Positions 23,850-35,275 of a stretch of 64,000 bases of DNA are shown here, piece by piece. Position 1 is the stretch's first letter, and each line of letters begins with the position of its first letter. Both the position numbers and the translations under genes were made by a program. The DNA is from Blasia pusilla. Lineage: Eukaryota > Marchantiophyta > Marchantiopsida > Blasiales. The stretch is taken from assembly GCA_050084515.1 (NCBI GenBank), contig CM114273.1, positions 7,564,001 to 7,628,000 on the forward strand. The letters run 5' to 3'. Under the pieces are notes generated by a model. That model saw only the letters and a program-made list of their open reading frames with translations, was not told the DNA's origin and searched no databases.

Positions 23850-24450
23850 TATTTTCAAAATTCAACCCGCAGAGGCCGCATCTCTCTCAATTGCAGAAAG
23901 GAAAATATGACCATCAGGCTGTATTACTGCACTTTTCAAGGCCCAAACCGCACATTCTATGCACCCTCCATGCTCGGTCTGAAGAAGATGCTCCCTGATC
24001 TTTCAAAGTCACTACCCGAACAGGCCAACGTCTGTGCGGGCTGAAAATTTACAGACCGAAAATTGAACGCACCTCCCACCTTCTTGTGCTCGCATCAGTG
24101 CGTTCTTCAAATCTCATGCGGCACGGCCTACATGTCTCTCCAGCTCCAACCCAAGAATATGCTCCTGGCGCTGTGAAAATCACCAGGCGCCTTTGAAATC
24201 ACAACCCGTACAGGTTACATCTTTCTCCAGACGAAATTCCTCCTTGCGTTGGTATGACCTACACAGTCTGCAACCCTCCGTTTCCATTAGAGCGTGATCC
24301 GTGCGCTTGCATCGCCCCGCTTTCCAAACCTGAACTCGCACGCACAGGCTGCATCTGTCTCCCCTTCCAGACCGAAGAATGTGCTTGACAACTCTCTCCA
24401 GCTTTACCGGAGACAGAAGAATGTGCAGAATGTGCTAAACAAGATCCTCT
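23850..24450 (+). repeat. Degenerate tandem repeats, about 70-120 bp spacing
   Basis: A motif of the form TTTCAAA..AACCCG.ACAGGC..CATCT followed by TCTCCAG and GAAGAATGTGCT recurs near 23852, 23932, 24001, 24107, 24190 and 24312, with a partial copy near 24395. The copies are strongly diverged, so the array is old. It lies in a CpG-rich segment and includes no convincing reading frame. Confidence 0.6.
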
Positions 24451-24821
24451 TACGGTCCTTCCATCAAACTTTGCCTGTAAAATCCTGGCCGAGTTAGTAA
24501 ACGCCCGGGGGGTTTTCGGGTCCTCGCGAGAATTTCCCCGATACCGAACAGACGGGATCGGGTTTTCAACATATCACTAACAACGCTTCAAAGTTTTGCA
24601 ACAGAACCTCCCTTTCCTCCCCGGTAATGTGCTTATCAACTTTCAGATGTACCTCGGAAATTCTCAAATTTCCCCGGCGGGCTTCACTTTGACTCCCGCC
24701 ATAGTTGAACGTTTGAGCAGACGAAAGTCAGCTGTTAAGTTACTACATGGTTAACGCTCTTATTCCTTAATCTACCCAACCGTAACTGAATCATTTTCTT
24801 TTAACCACGCCTTGGAATAGG

Positions 24822-24860
24822 AAATCTTAAAGCGTCCCATCTTGGGACGCTTTAAGATTT
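24822..24860. repeat. Perfect 18-bp inverted repeat with 3-nt loop
   Basis: AAATCTTAAAGCGTCCCA (24822-24839) and its exact reverse complement (24843-24860) are separated by TCT. It marks the right edge of the CpG-rich segment. It may be a minimal foldback element; nothing suggests a functional RNA. Confidence 0.9.
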
Positions 24861-26933
24861 AAAAATTTTTAACTTTGTTAGTCTCTTGTTTTTTTCTGCT
24901 GATTTTCTAAAGTTGAGTAACTAAGTTCCATCTTTACAAAGGCAAGCGAGATTAAACAAAAAATGATATGAAATAAGATTTTATTTTCTCTCCAACTTCT
25001 TTCTAAATAAGAGGGGCAAGTGAGAATATGGCAATGTAGGCTTAGTGTAAGTAACATTATCACACTAAATATAATAGCAAGAAAAAATCCAAAGAAGTCC
25101 TAAAGCAAGAGTAGTACCACTAATTTCTTTCAAAAATTTTACTCTATATATATTATATAAAAATAAGGATGCGGCCATAATATTTTGGAATAATTTATAT
25201 TGAAATAAAAAAGCAAAAATAATAATAATGTGTGGGATGAAGGGAAAGAAAATTAAAGTATTGATCAAAAATTAAGGGAAGAAAGAAAGTTTTAAATGGA
25301 AGTCCTCGAAGGAAATCATTAAATCCACGGTGGGATGAGAAACGAGTTTGCATGCATATCTAATTTCCATAAGGTATGTGCGGTTCTCCTAGACTTAGCT
25401 CCCCTTTGAAAGAAAGTCACTTATTACCATGAGAGGTAAATGTGAAATTTGTGGGCCAATAGTAGGGGCCATAAAAGGAGAATGATGAACCTCAATAAAT
25501 ATGCATGATGGAAAACCCATCCGAATAACAAACGAGGGGACCTAAAGAGTCAAGTATCCATAGTCCACAACCGACCTTGAAAAAGAAGAAGGGAGCATTT
25601 AGGCCATAAAACTCTTCGCTATGTCAGCCCCCAAAAAATGACATATTTTGTAGTTTGGCCTCCTCTCATATTTCATGATATGAATATTCTATGAAATATG
25701 AATATTTTGGATCATATACAAGGTGCAATGGGAATTCATTTTAAAGCTGCCACTTCCATGGTTGCGGGCCACCCTAATTTTTCATAGTGGGGTGGAGATG
25801 GTCTTAGCCATTTACATTGGTGGGAGTCTTTTTTCAAAAAAAGATTGTAGATTATATTTTCTTCTTCTTTTTTTTTTTTAATCAACCTTGGAATTCTCAA
25901 AAAAATCGATTGAGTTTTATATAAAGCCACTAATGGTTCAACCTATCTTTCAAAGATGTTTATTTGGATGGAGGTTTCTTTGCCCTTTTGCAACCTTTTG
26001 GAGGTGAAGAATAAAGAATTAACTATGCACAAAAATGCACGGTTTAAGTTGGTATAACTAAATGTTTATTTCACAAGGAGTAGTCAAAATCATATTGCAA
26101 CTACCACACAAGGAATACAACATACCTAAATTTTGGTGTATTTTATTCCTTGTGTACACCTAAATTATCGAGTCTTTTAGAATCTAGAATGGACCATGGT
26201 GAAAGTAGGCCAGCATTCTTCATAGGCACATGCTAATCACCAAGGTTGAATCAAGGCAATGGAGGAAATACCAAGTGGGAAAATCAATTTGGAGAGAGAG
26301 AGAGGAGTCAACTTCATATTATGTGAAGTTGACTCCTACTTCATATAGGTTATTGTTGTGGGTTGCAAGTCATTGGAGCAAGAGAGAAGTGGGGGATTCT
26401 ACTTCTTGATGTCTCAATTATTCTCAACCTTAATTCATAACCTTGATGATACCTAACAATGAAAAATTCTTGTAAAAGAATTTAGATTAACTAGTCTTGT
26501 GCCTCCTAACAAAAGGTTGAAAGTCATTGGAGTGGGGTAACATGACAAGTAGATCAGAGGATGCCTGGAATTTTCCATGACACACTTTTAAGTTCAATGG
26601 CAAAGATAGATAAAGCAATGAGAAAGCTCCAAATCCATTTGGGGTTCATCATAAGGACAAAAATCAACACAAAATTTGGTTGTAATATCACAAACTTTTA
26701 AAGAGTGTGCCTCACTAGAGTAACCAAGCCCTTCCTCTTTCTACATAGAGTAATCCTTGGATAAAGGGAAACCACCCCTCAAGACATGGAAAGTAATGGG
26801 CTAAAGGAAGATATAAACCTCAAGGAAGACAACTTGGAGTTGGGGAGGGAGGTGAAAAAGTAGCATAGGTACCACAATGTAACCACTTGGATATCCAACG
26901 CATATCCAATTGTTGCGGGCGGGCTGCGGGCAT
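24861..26933. other. Intergenic DNA without recognised genes
   Basis: AT-rich, no coding signature. A short inverted repeat (about 26306-26345, around AGTCAACTTCATATTATGTG) is present. Nothing else is identifiable. Confidence 0.5.
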
Positions 26934-27383
26934 GGTTGCACCAAAATGGACAAGTCGTTCCTTAGGACGGACATGTGTAGACATGTCAGTCAATGGGTTC
27001 CAAGAGGTGGGATCCACACTTTTAGTCTATGATGGAAGGCAAGGCAAGGATGAGAAGAGCAATGAGGGAGGAGGGAGTGGAGGTAGAGGGAGGAAGAAAT
27101 GGGGGAGTATGGAACATGAAGGCAAGTAAGGGGAATGAGAAAGAAGGGAAAGGTAAGGCCCATACGGACAAGTCCTTCCATAGGACGCACATGGACATGT
27201 CGAGGGACACATACTTTATCCACATGCAACCTTGGCTGCGAGCCTAAGCCCTGCCAATGGGAACCAAGTCCGCCGTGCAAGCATGCCATGGACCCCGCAA
27301 TGGGTGTGGGCTCTATTAGCCTAGGTCTACACATTGGGCTTTAGGCCAGCTCTGAGCCGGACTTGTCCATTTCCGTGCAACCT
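26934..27383. mobile_element. MITE-like element of the TTGCA family, with a second end
   Basis: The left end GGTTGCACCAAAATGGACAA (26932) and the right end near 27220-27232 (ATCCACATGCAACC) are inverted relative to each other. Inside each, a paired TCC(T)TAGGACGGACATG-type block occurs. A further right end (TTTCCGTGCAACCTTG) lies at 27368-27383, suggesting nested or tandem insertions. Internal minus-strand frames (27022-27334) resemble plus-strand frames at 37087-37407, showing these are inverted copies of one another rather than genes. Confidence 0.6.
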
Positions 27384-28529
27384 TGAAGTTTAGGTAGTCA
27401 CTTTTCTCACTTGAGAATCACTTGAAAATAACTTGATCTCATAAAATAGTCTTAAAAACTCACAAAAAGTATGAGTTCAAGTACTAGCTTTCTGAATTTG
27501 CAAAGTAGTGATTTTCTCTTCCTATTGTGTACGGTTTAGATTGATTTTTGAGTCTATAGACCGTGTTTTCAAGTGAGGTTAGGCTCCTTTAAGGTTATCC
27601 TTTGAGTTTTTTTTTCCTTTTTATATTTTCATTCATTTCTTGTAGTTTAGAAACAAGAATTTTGGTCAAGTCTTGATTTCTAATAACATTATCCTACCTT
27701 TAAATGCTTCTCATGGATACAAGCCACAACGTTTGTGCTTCCAACCACCACAAGACAAAAGATTTAGTATTGAAATCACATTAGAATATACTAAGAGGAG
27801 TTTCAAAGATAAGGTAAAATAATAATATTCTAATTCTCATTCACCCATGAATTCTCACCTAAAAAATTAAAAGAATATTCTTACTCTAAAAAGGGTTAAG
27901 ACTTAACTCCACTATAGAAAGAAAATAGCTTAAAAGTGAGGAGAGAATTTTTGGAAAACTAGCAAGAAAAGCAAAAAAAAATTAGGTGTTACAAGGGAAA
28001 AGGAGGACTCTATTCTTAAAGTTTCAGTATTTGCAAGTGCATGGTGATTGCGCTGCAATTTCCTTCCGATTTCTTTTTACATGTCTTTTTTTGAGTTTGT
28101 GGAAGTACTTGCAAGTTAAAAAAGTTGCAAACTGTTGGGTTTGCAAGTGCACCGGAAATTAATTTGTGTCTCCCAAGAGCTACAAAATGTGAGGCACTTA
28201 GATTGCATACAAGACAGGGCTCGCAAATAACTCACAAATAGTGGTTGGAAAGTATAGTGGGCTTGTAGTTGAAACACAAATGGCTCACATGAAGTGGGCT
28301 CCCGAAAAGAACTCACAAAATAGTATGCCATACGAAAAAAGAACTCACAAAATCATGGTGGTGTATCCCTCATTCTTAGTAGTGCAGTTGGTAAGGGCCA
28401 TTGAGTAGCCCTAATACAAGTTGATAACTTTTTCTTGGATCTTAATTTCTTTCATTAGAACCCTCTAAACAAAAATAAAATAAAAAATCTCCTTTGAATT
28501 TCTTTTAATTTTTCGTTCATGTCATTGTA
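27384..28529. other. Intergenic DNA without recognised genes
   Basis: AT-rich with no coding signature. Several short runs repeat the phrase AACTCACAAA near 28210-28350, a weak local repetition. Confidence 0.45.
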
Positions 28530-28702
28530 TGCAAGGTCGTACAAGGACAAATTTTGTGTCCGCAAACTTAGATCCGTCCCTAGGACGGACTTGTCCGTGC
28601 ATGCTTGGGTTCCTACGGCCCGCTCCGTTGCAACATAGACCCTACACCCATCCCAAGCGACCAGCCACCAATTCTTGCCACCCATTTTTGTGCAACCTTG
28701 AT
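28530..28702. mobile_element. Short MITE-like copy of the TTGCA family
   Basis: The segment opens with CAAGGTCGTACAAGGACAAA and closes with TTTTTGTGCAACCTTG, with an internal palindromic GTCCCTAGGACGGAC block like that at 26.96 kb. It is a shortened, non-coding member of the family. Confidence 0.55.
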
Positions 28703-31490
28703 CTTATAATATGATACGAATATAATCCTCATAAGTATTAATCATACATGACTAGACATTGGCGTTCTAATATCAATGGGCAATGAAGAAACATGTGACC
28801 GACTAAATTTTAATCCTCATTTACATGGTCATGAGAGGATTATAGCTCACCAATGCATGTTTCCATGTAATAATTGAAAATTTTGAACAACTTTAACCAC
28901 CCAACTATCTCTAGTTTAGATCATTTTTTCCCAAAAAATGGTACGATTAACATAAGTCCTCTTGTAAAAGCAAAATTTCACGAGCAAGAAAGTCTTCATG
29001 CAAGATTTTCCAGTTTTTTTCTTACAAATGGTTAAAAATATTTGAACGCATTCTCTTTGAGACACACAATTTCAATACTACTATTATGTGTGCTCTTCAC
29101 TTTAACTTTTCTTTGTTCCACATTTAACAATCCTTATAGATCCACCTCACTCATTAATTACTACACCCAAATACACTAAAAACAACGACCTTCAACCCTC
29201 GAAAGCCTGCAACGCCATATATGGCATTGGTGCATCCTAATATATTCTTAATTTGGTAGATATTAGGTCTTTTTTTTCGTTTCTTTTGGCGGAACTTAGA
29301 GCAGTAACGCCCACTCCTAACTATGTAGTCAAATTTGGAATCGGGTTAGTGTGTCCAAACCTAAAATTCTCCAAAGGGGGCAGGGTCGGGTTAACCCTGG
29401 ATGATATCCATTGCCTCCAGGGATTCACATGCATTCGGAAATTTACATGTGGCACTCTCCCTCTTGGTCCGGAGAAGTAGGGTGTCGGATCCTTTTTCTG
29501 TTCGGCGTGAATGTGAGTGCCTCCTTGAACATTCTCGAGAGCAACGAAGGCCTGCAGGGTGATGGACGACTACGGGAGTGCAACTCAACAATTGCGAGAA
29601 GGAAGGTTGTGAGGGAAAGATGCAGACATTCTTTCTTTCCGAGTGATGTCCATCAACGCGTTGTAGTACTGAGGAGATCAGCATATTTCTTTCTTTAATT
29701 CTTTAGGAGTGTGTTGTTGGCTTGGTGATCCCTTCTCGTAAGTGTCGTAAGTTTTAGTGTTTTTTTCCATTGCAAACTCTTTGCGGCGCGGATTGCAGGC
29801 TGGTCAGTGAAATTTTTCTTGCTAGGCTACAACCAAATCAAATTTGCTCTGATCCGAGTGTGATTGTAGGCTAGTTGGAGATGGATTCATCCAATCGTAC
29901 CTTAGCATTGGCAGATGAAATCTCCATGTGGTGTGAAGAACAAGGCCATAATTCTAACGTGCAAAGGAAATTGCATGCTTTGATGTCTAGGGAATATCTG
30001 TCTGAGTGGGTTGGGTTGTCCCATGTCGAATTGCCCCATCGATGGGAGATTTTGGAAGATGGTGCCATTCCACCTTGGCGCTATATGTATCATTTTTGCA
30101 AGGGCGCAGCTATAGTTTTGGGTTGGGGATCAAGGGTGTAAGTGTTCTCTACCTTCCTATCATTCTTGCAAGCTCGATATAACTTTTTCATTCCCCACGA
30201 TCTACGGATTCAGATGGAGTCTTTGTCCTTCCATCTCAAACTTTCCTAAAGTAGGGGGATAATCCACCCACTCTATTTGTCAAGAGAAAATTTTTGGTTA
30301 TCTGCCCTGCAATATTCAATATAATGTCAATGTGACCTTGCCTCCCGACTCATTAGTGTTGCCATCGGCCGCTTTGGACAAGTAGAAACCCATGTAGTGA
30401 ATGTGAAAACATTCATATCCGAAAGATCTATGTCCCCTACAAAATTACATTAGGCTTGGGTTCGATTATCTCCTCACCCCCTTCCCCTCTCTGTCTCTCT
30501 GACTTTATCTCCTCCTCTCATTGATCTATATAGATCCAAAGGGGACCCCCATCACTTTTTTGCCGGTATACTATTAGAATTGAAGAAACTCTGGCTTGGA
30601 AAGTGGTCATACTCTTTGTTGGATCAAGATCCTGTCACCCAAGATAAGGTAATTCATGCTTGAGTCACCGCCAAAGGAGACTCTTCTACCTCCACAGATG
30701 TCCATCCAACTCCGAACAAGGCTTAGGAGGAAAAGCGGGCCCGTAAATCAGGAAACGAGATAGGTGTTTGCTCGGGGAAGAGCAAATCATCCATACGCCT
30801 TCCCAATTGGTGCTACAACTCTCGATCATCTACTCCAAGTTTCTTTCTTACTGAACCCAAGTGTGGTGTTGTAGAGTTGTATTACATGCTCTTTTCTCAT
30901 TGTATTGAACCTTGCCTCACACATTTGACTAATGAAGTGCATGTGGCAGGCCAAGAAAAAAATCTGGATGAGAAGGGAGCCAATGAGGGTGATAATCTCG
31001 TGGGAGGAGGGTCTTCAACCGAGGAAGAAGAAGAATCGGACCAAAAAATCTTGTGGTAATTATGGAACTCACCAATGAATGTTATCATCACTTTGGTTGG
31101 GAAGAACCATTGGGAGAAGAAGAAATCCAGAATGCATTGTCTACCACATACTAGGTTCAGCCAATACCATCCCCTGGTAGGAGGCCAAGGAAGACACAAG
31201 TGGTATCCGAGTTATCTTCTCTACCCATGCTTCCACATATCTGTGCAAAGGAACTTCTTGTCGAGCCCCTTCCTAGAACCATTAGGATTGCATCTCCATC
31301 ACGACTTCTACCTCATGATCCTACAAAATCTCCATGAGATTTTATTGTGCCCGATAGCCAAATTATGGACCCTAATGTTCTATCTTTGAGGCAAATACAA
31401 AACACAGCTTGAAAGGTTACATTCAGCCAACCCCTTCAATCCCATCACCCAACGACTGTAGTATCTAACACAAGTACAAAAAATCCTCAC
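28703..31490. other. No recognised gene; possible 5' flank of the piggyBac element
   Basis: Contains open frames of 75-104 codons, the clearest at 29253-29480, 29411-29698 and 29875-30141. The last encodes MEMDSSNRTLALADEISMWC and continues to 88 residues. None belongs to a family I recognise. TTAACCCTGG at 29391-29400 resembles a piggyBac target site followed by a CCCT terminus. This stretch may be non-coding or accessory sequence of the transposon at 31.8 kb. Confidence 0.35.
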
Positions 31491-31570
31491 AAACCAACCC
31501 TCCACATCAAAAACCAACCCTCCACTTCATAAACCAACTCTCCACTTCATAAACCAACCCTACACTCTCA
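31491..31570 (+). repeat. Four tandem 20-bp repeats
   Basis: Consensus AAACCAACCCTCCACTTCAT repeated at 31491, 31511, 31531 and 31551 with exact 20-bp spacing. The first three copies are very similar and the fourth is diverged. It lies about 200 bp upstream of the piggyBac-like frame. Confidence 0.95.
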
Positions 31571-31764
31571 GATTGTCACGTTGGTTTGCTTCAATTTGAA
31601 AAAAAAACCCCACCAATAAGCCCAACCAACCATGTACTGAACCCTTCCACACACCTTTCTGCCCCACCACACAATCACTTCACCACAAAGCCCATACCAT
31701 CCCATCATATACCAAACACCCTTTCAAAAGCACCCATAATCAAAATCAGACAGGTGATTGGTCG

Positions 31765-34700
31765 ATGGATTATGAAGTTGCAGACCTGAACCAGAGGCCA
31801 GACATGGGTAGTCTAGGGGATTCCCAAATTGTAGGTATCAAGCTCTGCACTGAACCACCTTGCGCTACATTGCCTCCTCCATCCCTTAGAGATATGCAGA
31901 AGTATAAGCTCAAGAAGGGTAGCTCATATGTGGAACACAAGCCCAATAGATACCAATTAGATCTAAAGAAGATTATGGTTCAGACCCCTTCAGACCTTCA
32001 TGATTTGGGGTTCTCATGGATAGCTTGGTGGCTAGACATGGAAGGCAATATTGTGTAGACTATATCCCAATTCCCTCGACCTACCAAAGATCCAAACCAT
32101 TGCGATCAGCCAAGCCAAGTTGTACGGGTGTTGTATGTCCACAGAGACGCTTTTGAGGATTCAGATTTTCCCCCAACCCTCTATGACTATGAATGGATAG
32201 AATGTGAGTTTATAGAGGTGTTTCAACATTGTCTCACTGCAATGTCTATGGTGAAGATCCAACTCCCACAATCCGGAAAGGAATTGGAGACCTTTCGCAC
32301 GACATGTGACGTAGATATTAGGGATAATACCTTGAAAATAAGGGAAGTTGGCTTCAACCTACTTACCCAACCTGCCCATAGCCTACCTTTTGATCAAAGA
32401 AATATTCTGGATACACCCTACAATGATGAATCTGAGTCCGAATGGGACTCAGAGGTGGAGAAAACATATTCAGATTTGAGCTCATAGTGGCTAGGTTATG
32501 AGGACGAGATCTTAGCGTCTCATCTATCCAAGTTGGATGTCTACCAACTACCAGATGATTGGGAGTCACGGCCACTAGAATGGAAGTTTTCAGATGAGTG
32601 GTGGGAGGGAGATAATCGAGTTTACACACATGACACTTCCTTCAAAGGAGAGAATCCTAATCCTTTTCCTACTTGGTTTGAGAATAAAGAGTGGGATCCT
32701 ATTTTCATCTTTCTGATGATCTTAGAGGAAAAACATATGAGACGTATCTGCCAAGAGACTACTAGGTATGGGAAAAACTTAAAAGGTGCCCTATGGAGAA
32801 ACTTGGAGCGATCAGAATTCCGAACTTGGCTAGGGGTGTCTATTTTCAAGGGAATCGATAAGCTTCCAACTAGGAGATCCCATTGGCAAACACAACATAA
32901 GCTCTTTCAGAATTCATACATATCTAGCCTTATGAGTAGAAATTGGTGGGAGGAGATCCTCGGTTGCCTTCATCTCATGAATAATGAGACCATATGTAAG
33001 GATAAAACAAGCAAAGACTATGATAAAATTTCCAAGTGTAGACCCTTCCTAGAATGCTTGTCTGCCAGGTTCAAGGATTTGTTAGAGGTATCACATCGCC
33101 TGACATTAGATGAGATGACCATTCATACGGGGGATGACCATGCACGGTGCCCTATAGTTCAATATAATCTAGCCAAGCCAATAAAGTATCACATGAATAT
33201 TTTTGTTGTATGCTCGGCAGTAAGGAAGTACATCTATGAGCTTAGTGTATATTTTGGGAAGAATGGGAATGAAGTCTTCACTAGCATTACTTCAGCAGTA
33301 TTTGAGATGTTGTGGTTTGTGCCTCGGCACAAAAACCACCATGTAATAATGGACAATTTATTGTGTAGTGTTCGTTGCTTGATGGACTTGTTCTCGATAG
33401 GGATATTATGCACAAGGACTGTGAGAACCAATAGAGTTGGGTGGCCTACAACATTATCTATGAAACCACACAATGCCCAAAGGGGAGAGCTACATTGGCA
33501 GATCCATATAGAGTGACATATTGCTGCTTGCCTTTGGATGGACATTCACATGGTTGCCTTGTTGTCAACTTCTGCCCCACTTGTCGGATAGAACACTACT
33601 ATCATGCAATGGGATAGAGGTAGTAAGAGTTATATTGTAGTTCCTACCTCAAAAATGTTGGTAGAGTATCATGCATTTATGAGAGGCGTGGATGTCCATA
33701 ATCAGCTTCGCGTCGCTTATTCCACCCATACCAAATCTAGGAAATGGTGGCATTGACTCTTTTGGTTTGGTGTAGATAGTGCTCTCACAAATGCATGGTG
33801 TCATGCGCATACATATTGCTACACAACATACATCGCCGGTCATATCTACACCACACAATACCCATCTTCCCCACACGCGAGTCGATCCACACATGTACAA
33901 AAATCAACTCATATATATACATGGAGATCACACAACAAAAATAAAGAGTAGTAAAAATGGCACACCCGACCTAAAACTCTATTCCTCAATCTACATCGGC
34001 ATATCGAGCCTCGTCCACCCTGCGCTATCAAGTAATCCGGACAATAGCCCCCTGGTCCTATCTCACACACATACAAGAGAGGTGCTCCAACGTCCCCACA
34101 TGAGAAAGTGTGCACTTTAGTATACTAAGAAAGATGGTTTAGGAAAGACATCTTCCTCTCTTATATAGGGTTGGGAAGAGCCAAAAGGCTCTTCCCCTAA
34201 AAATAGCTATCCCCTTGGTAACCTGCACACACCGGTTACCAGGGGCGGGTGACTCGGTCAACAGTCACCCCGATGTGAAAGACCTTAACAGGAAAGTTGT
34301 CAGAAACGACGTTCCTGACACAATGGACCTATCCTAAACCTCATCCGACACCATGGGACAAAGTTACACTCAAGATAGTCCGCTGGCTCCTACACCCTAT
34401 CCACGATAGATCTCGGCCTAACGGCTACTCAGATGTGACAATGGATCTTATGGTGTATGTATCATAAAAGTTGTGGGACTCCCCAAGGTACACATCAAAA
34501 ATTTCTACTAGATATTGGGAATAGCTTGGTGGGTAAGGCATTGTCAAGGAGCCAAAGCCATCAACTTTCACATGATGGGATCTATTCTTCCTTCCACTCT
34601 ATCTTGAGGCTTCCTAATAGGCACTTGTGAATGGAGTGTGGTGCAAGAACTTTCTTTTTTTGTCCAAAATGTAGAGGAATACACATGTGTACATGGCATT

Positions 34701-34807
34701 TTTTTGTAATTCATCACGAGCGAACTGAGTGTTGTGTCTTGAAGTCCCATGGCTATACTCGGTGCTACAAAGTGCACGGGGCACGCAAGCGAGTGGCAGA
34801 AAATTAG
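31765..34807 (+). pseudogene. piggyBac-type (DDE_Tnp_1_7) transposase pseudogene
   Basis: One frame runs from 31765 to 33798 and resumes at 34445 after a solo LTR, ending at 34807: about 800 codons. The N-terminal third is acidic and unrecognised. From about 32670 the piggyBac fold is clear: EFRTWLGVSIFKGIDKLP, WEEILGCLHLMNN, RLTLDEMTIHTG (first Asp), HVIMDNLLCSVRCLMDL (second Asp), RGVDVHNQLRVAYSTHTKSR (third Asp) and DSALTNAW joined to ILWCMYHK. The end has a Cys/His-rich tail (FFFCPKCRGIHMCTWHFF) like the RING/PHD-like finger of these enzymes. Six internal stops (32056 TAG, 32485 TAG, 33514 TGA, 33589 TAG, 33754 TGA, 34628 TGA) but no frameshift are seen. piggyBac enzymes excise and insert DNA at TTAA. 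The copy is dead. Confidence 0.85.
33799..34440 (+). mobile_element. Solo LTR inserted in the piggyBac transposase frame
   Basis: A 642-bp unit begins TGTCATGCGC and ends GATGTGACA, so its ends are TGTCA..TGACA. It is bounded by ATGG on both sides (33795-33798 and 34441-34444), a 4-bp target duplication. Removing the unit and one ATGG restores an uninterrupted transposase frame across the junction. The unit contains a TATATA box (34161-34168) followed by three adjacent stem-loops (34173-34196, 34216-34241, 34247-34270), as expected at an LTR transcription start. It is not similar to the LTR at 4.08 kb. No internal region is attached. Confidence 0.88.
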
Positions 34808-35120
34808 TTCAGATTCCATGGAGTTGCTACAATTTTTTTTCCAGGAGTGATGGTTTCGGACATATGGCTCGACCTGGTGCCAAGTTTTGTATGCACTAAC
34901 AGGCTGGAAATTTGGTGCACTTGTATGTCTGGGCATTCTTCTCATGTTTCATTTTGGTGGTTTTGAATTATGGTAGGTTACTTGTTCATGTCATTTTTGC
35001 TGTGATTGGAATGTATGGATGCATTCATATAGATGCTGAAAGGATAGGAAAGAATTTTGCATCCCCTTTGGGGACCTGGTTTGGATTTGGTCACCTCTCG
35101 AGTGTGACTCTTGATTGAGT
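34808..35120. other. Downstream flank of the piggyBac pseudogene
   Basis: No recognised gene. It probably still belongs to the piggyBac element or its 3' non-coding part. Confidence 0.4.
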
Positions 35121-35275
35121 TGGAAATCTAGTGAGTACAAATCCCACAGGAGTATGTAGATGTGGTGTGTAAAGGGTCATATAACTAACTCCTGGATCAT
35201 TTGGCAGTCTAGTGGGTTCAAATCCCACATGAGAATGTAGAGTTGAGTGTGGAAAGGGTCACATAACTGGAGACA
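35121..35275 (+). repeat. Two 81-bp tandem units with a tRNA T-arm-like sequence
   Basis: Units start near 35127 and 35208 and share CAAATCCCAC, GTAGA and AAAGGGTCA-ATAACT blocks. In the second unit 35212-35228 (GTGGG-TTCAAAT-CCCAC) forms a perfect 5-bp stem and 7-nt loop like a tRNA T arm, including the B-box core GGTTCAAATCC. No acceptor, D or anticodon arm is present, so it is not a tRNA gene. It may be a relic of a tRNA-derived SINE. Confidence 0.6.

Noticed and set aside
24822-24866. Hairpin followed by T-rich sequence as a transcription terminator
   Set aside because: The context is a plant nuclear genome, where such terminators are not used, and no transcript is identified next to it.
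27022-27334. Proline/serine-rich frames on the minus strand
   Set aside because: They recur in inverted orientation in the MITE-like copies at 37.1-37.6 kb and are part of that repeat, not genes.
31491-31570. CRISPR-like array
   Set aside because: The 20-bp units are directly adjacent without spacers, and the genome is eukaryotic; it is a plain minisatellite.
32533-33516. 327-codon frame as a separate gene
   Set aside because: It is the middle part of the piggyBac transposase frame, bounded by two nonsense changes; the same frame continues on both sides.
35206-35235. tRNA gene
   Set aside because: Only the T arm is present; no acceptor, D or anticodon stem can be formed around it.
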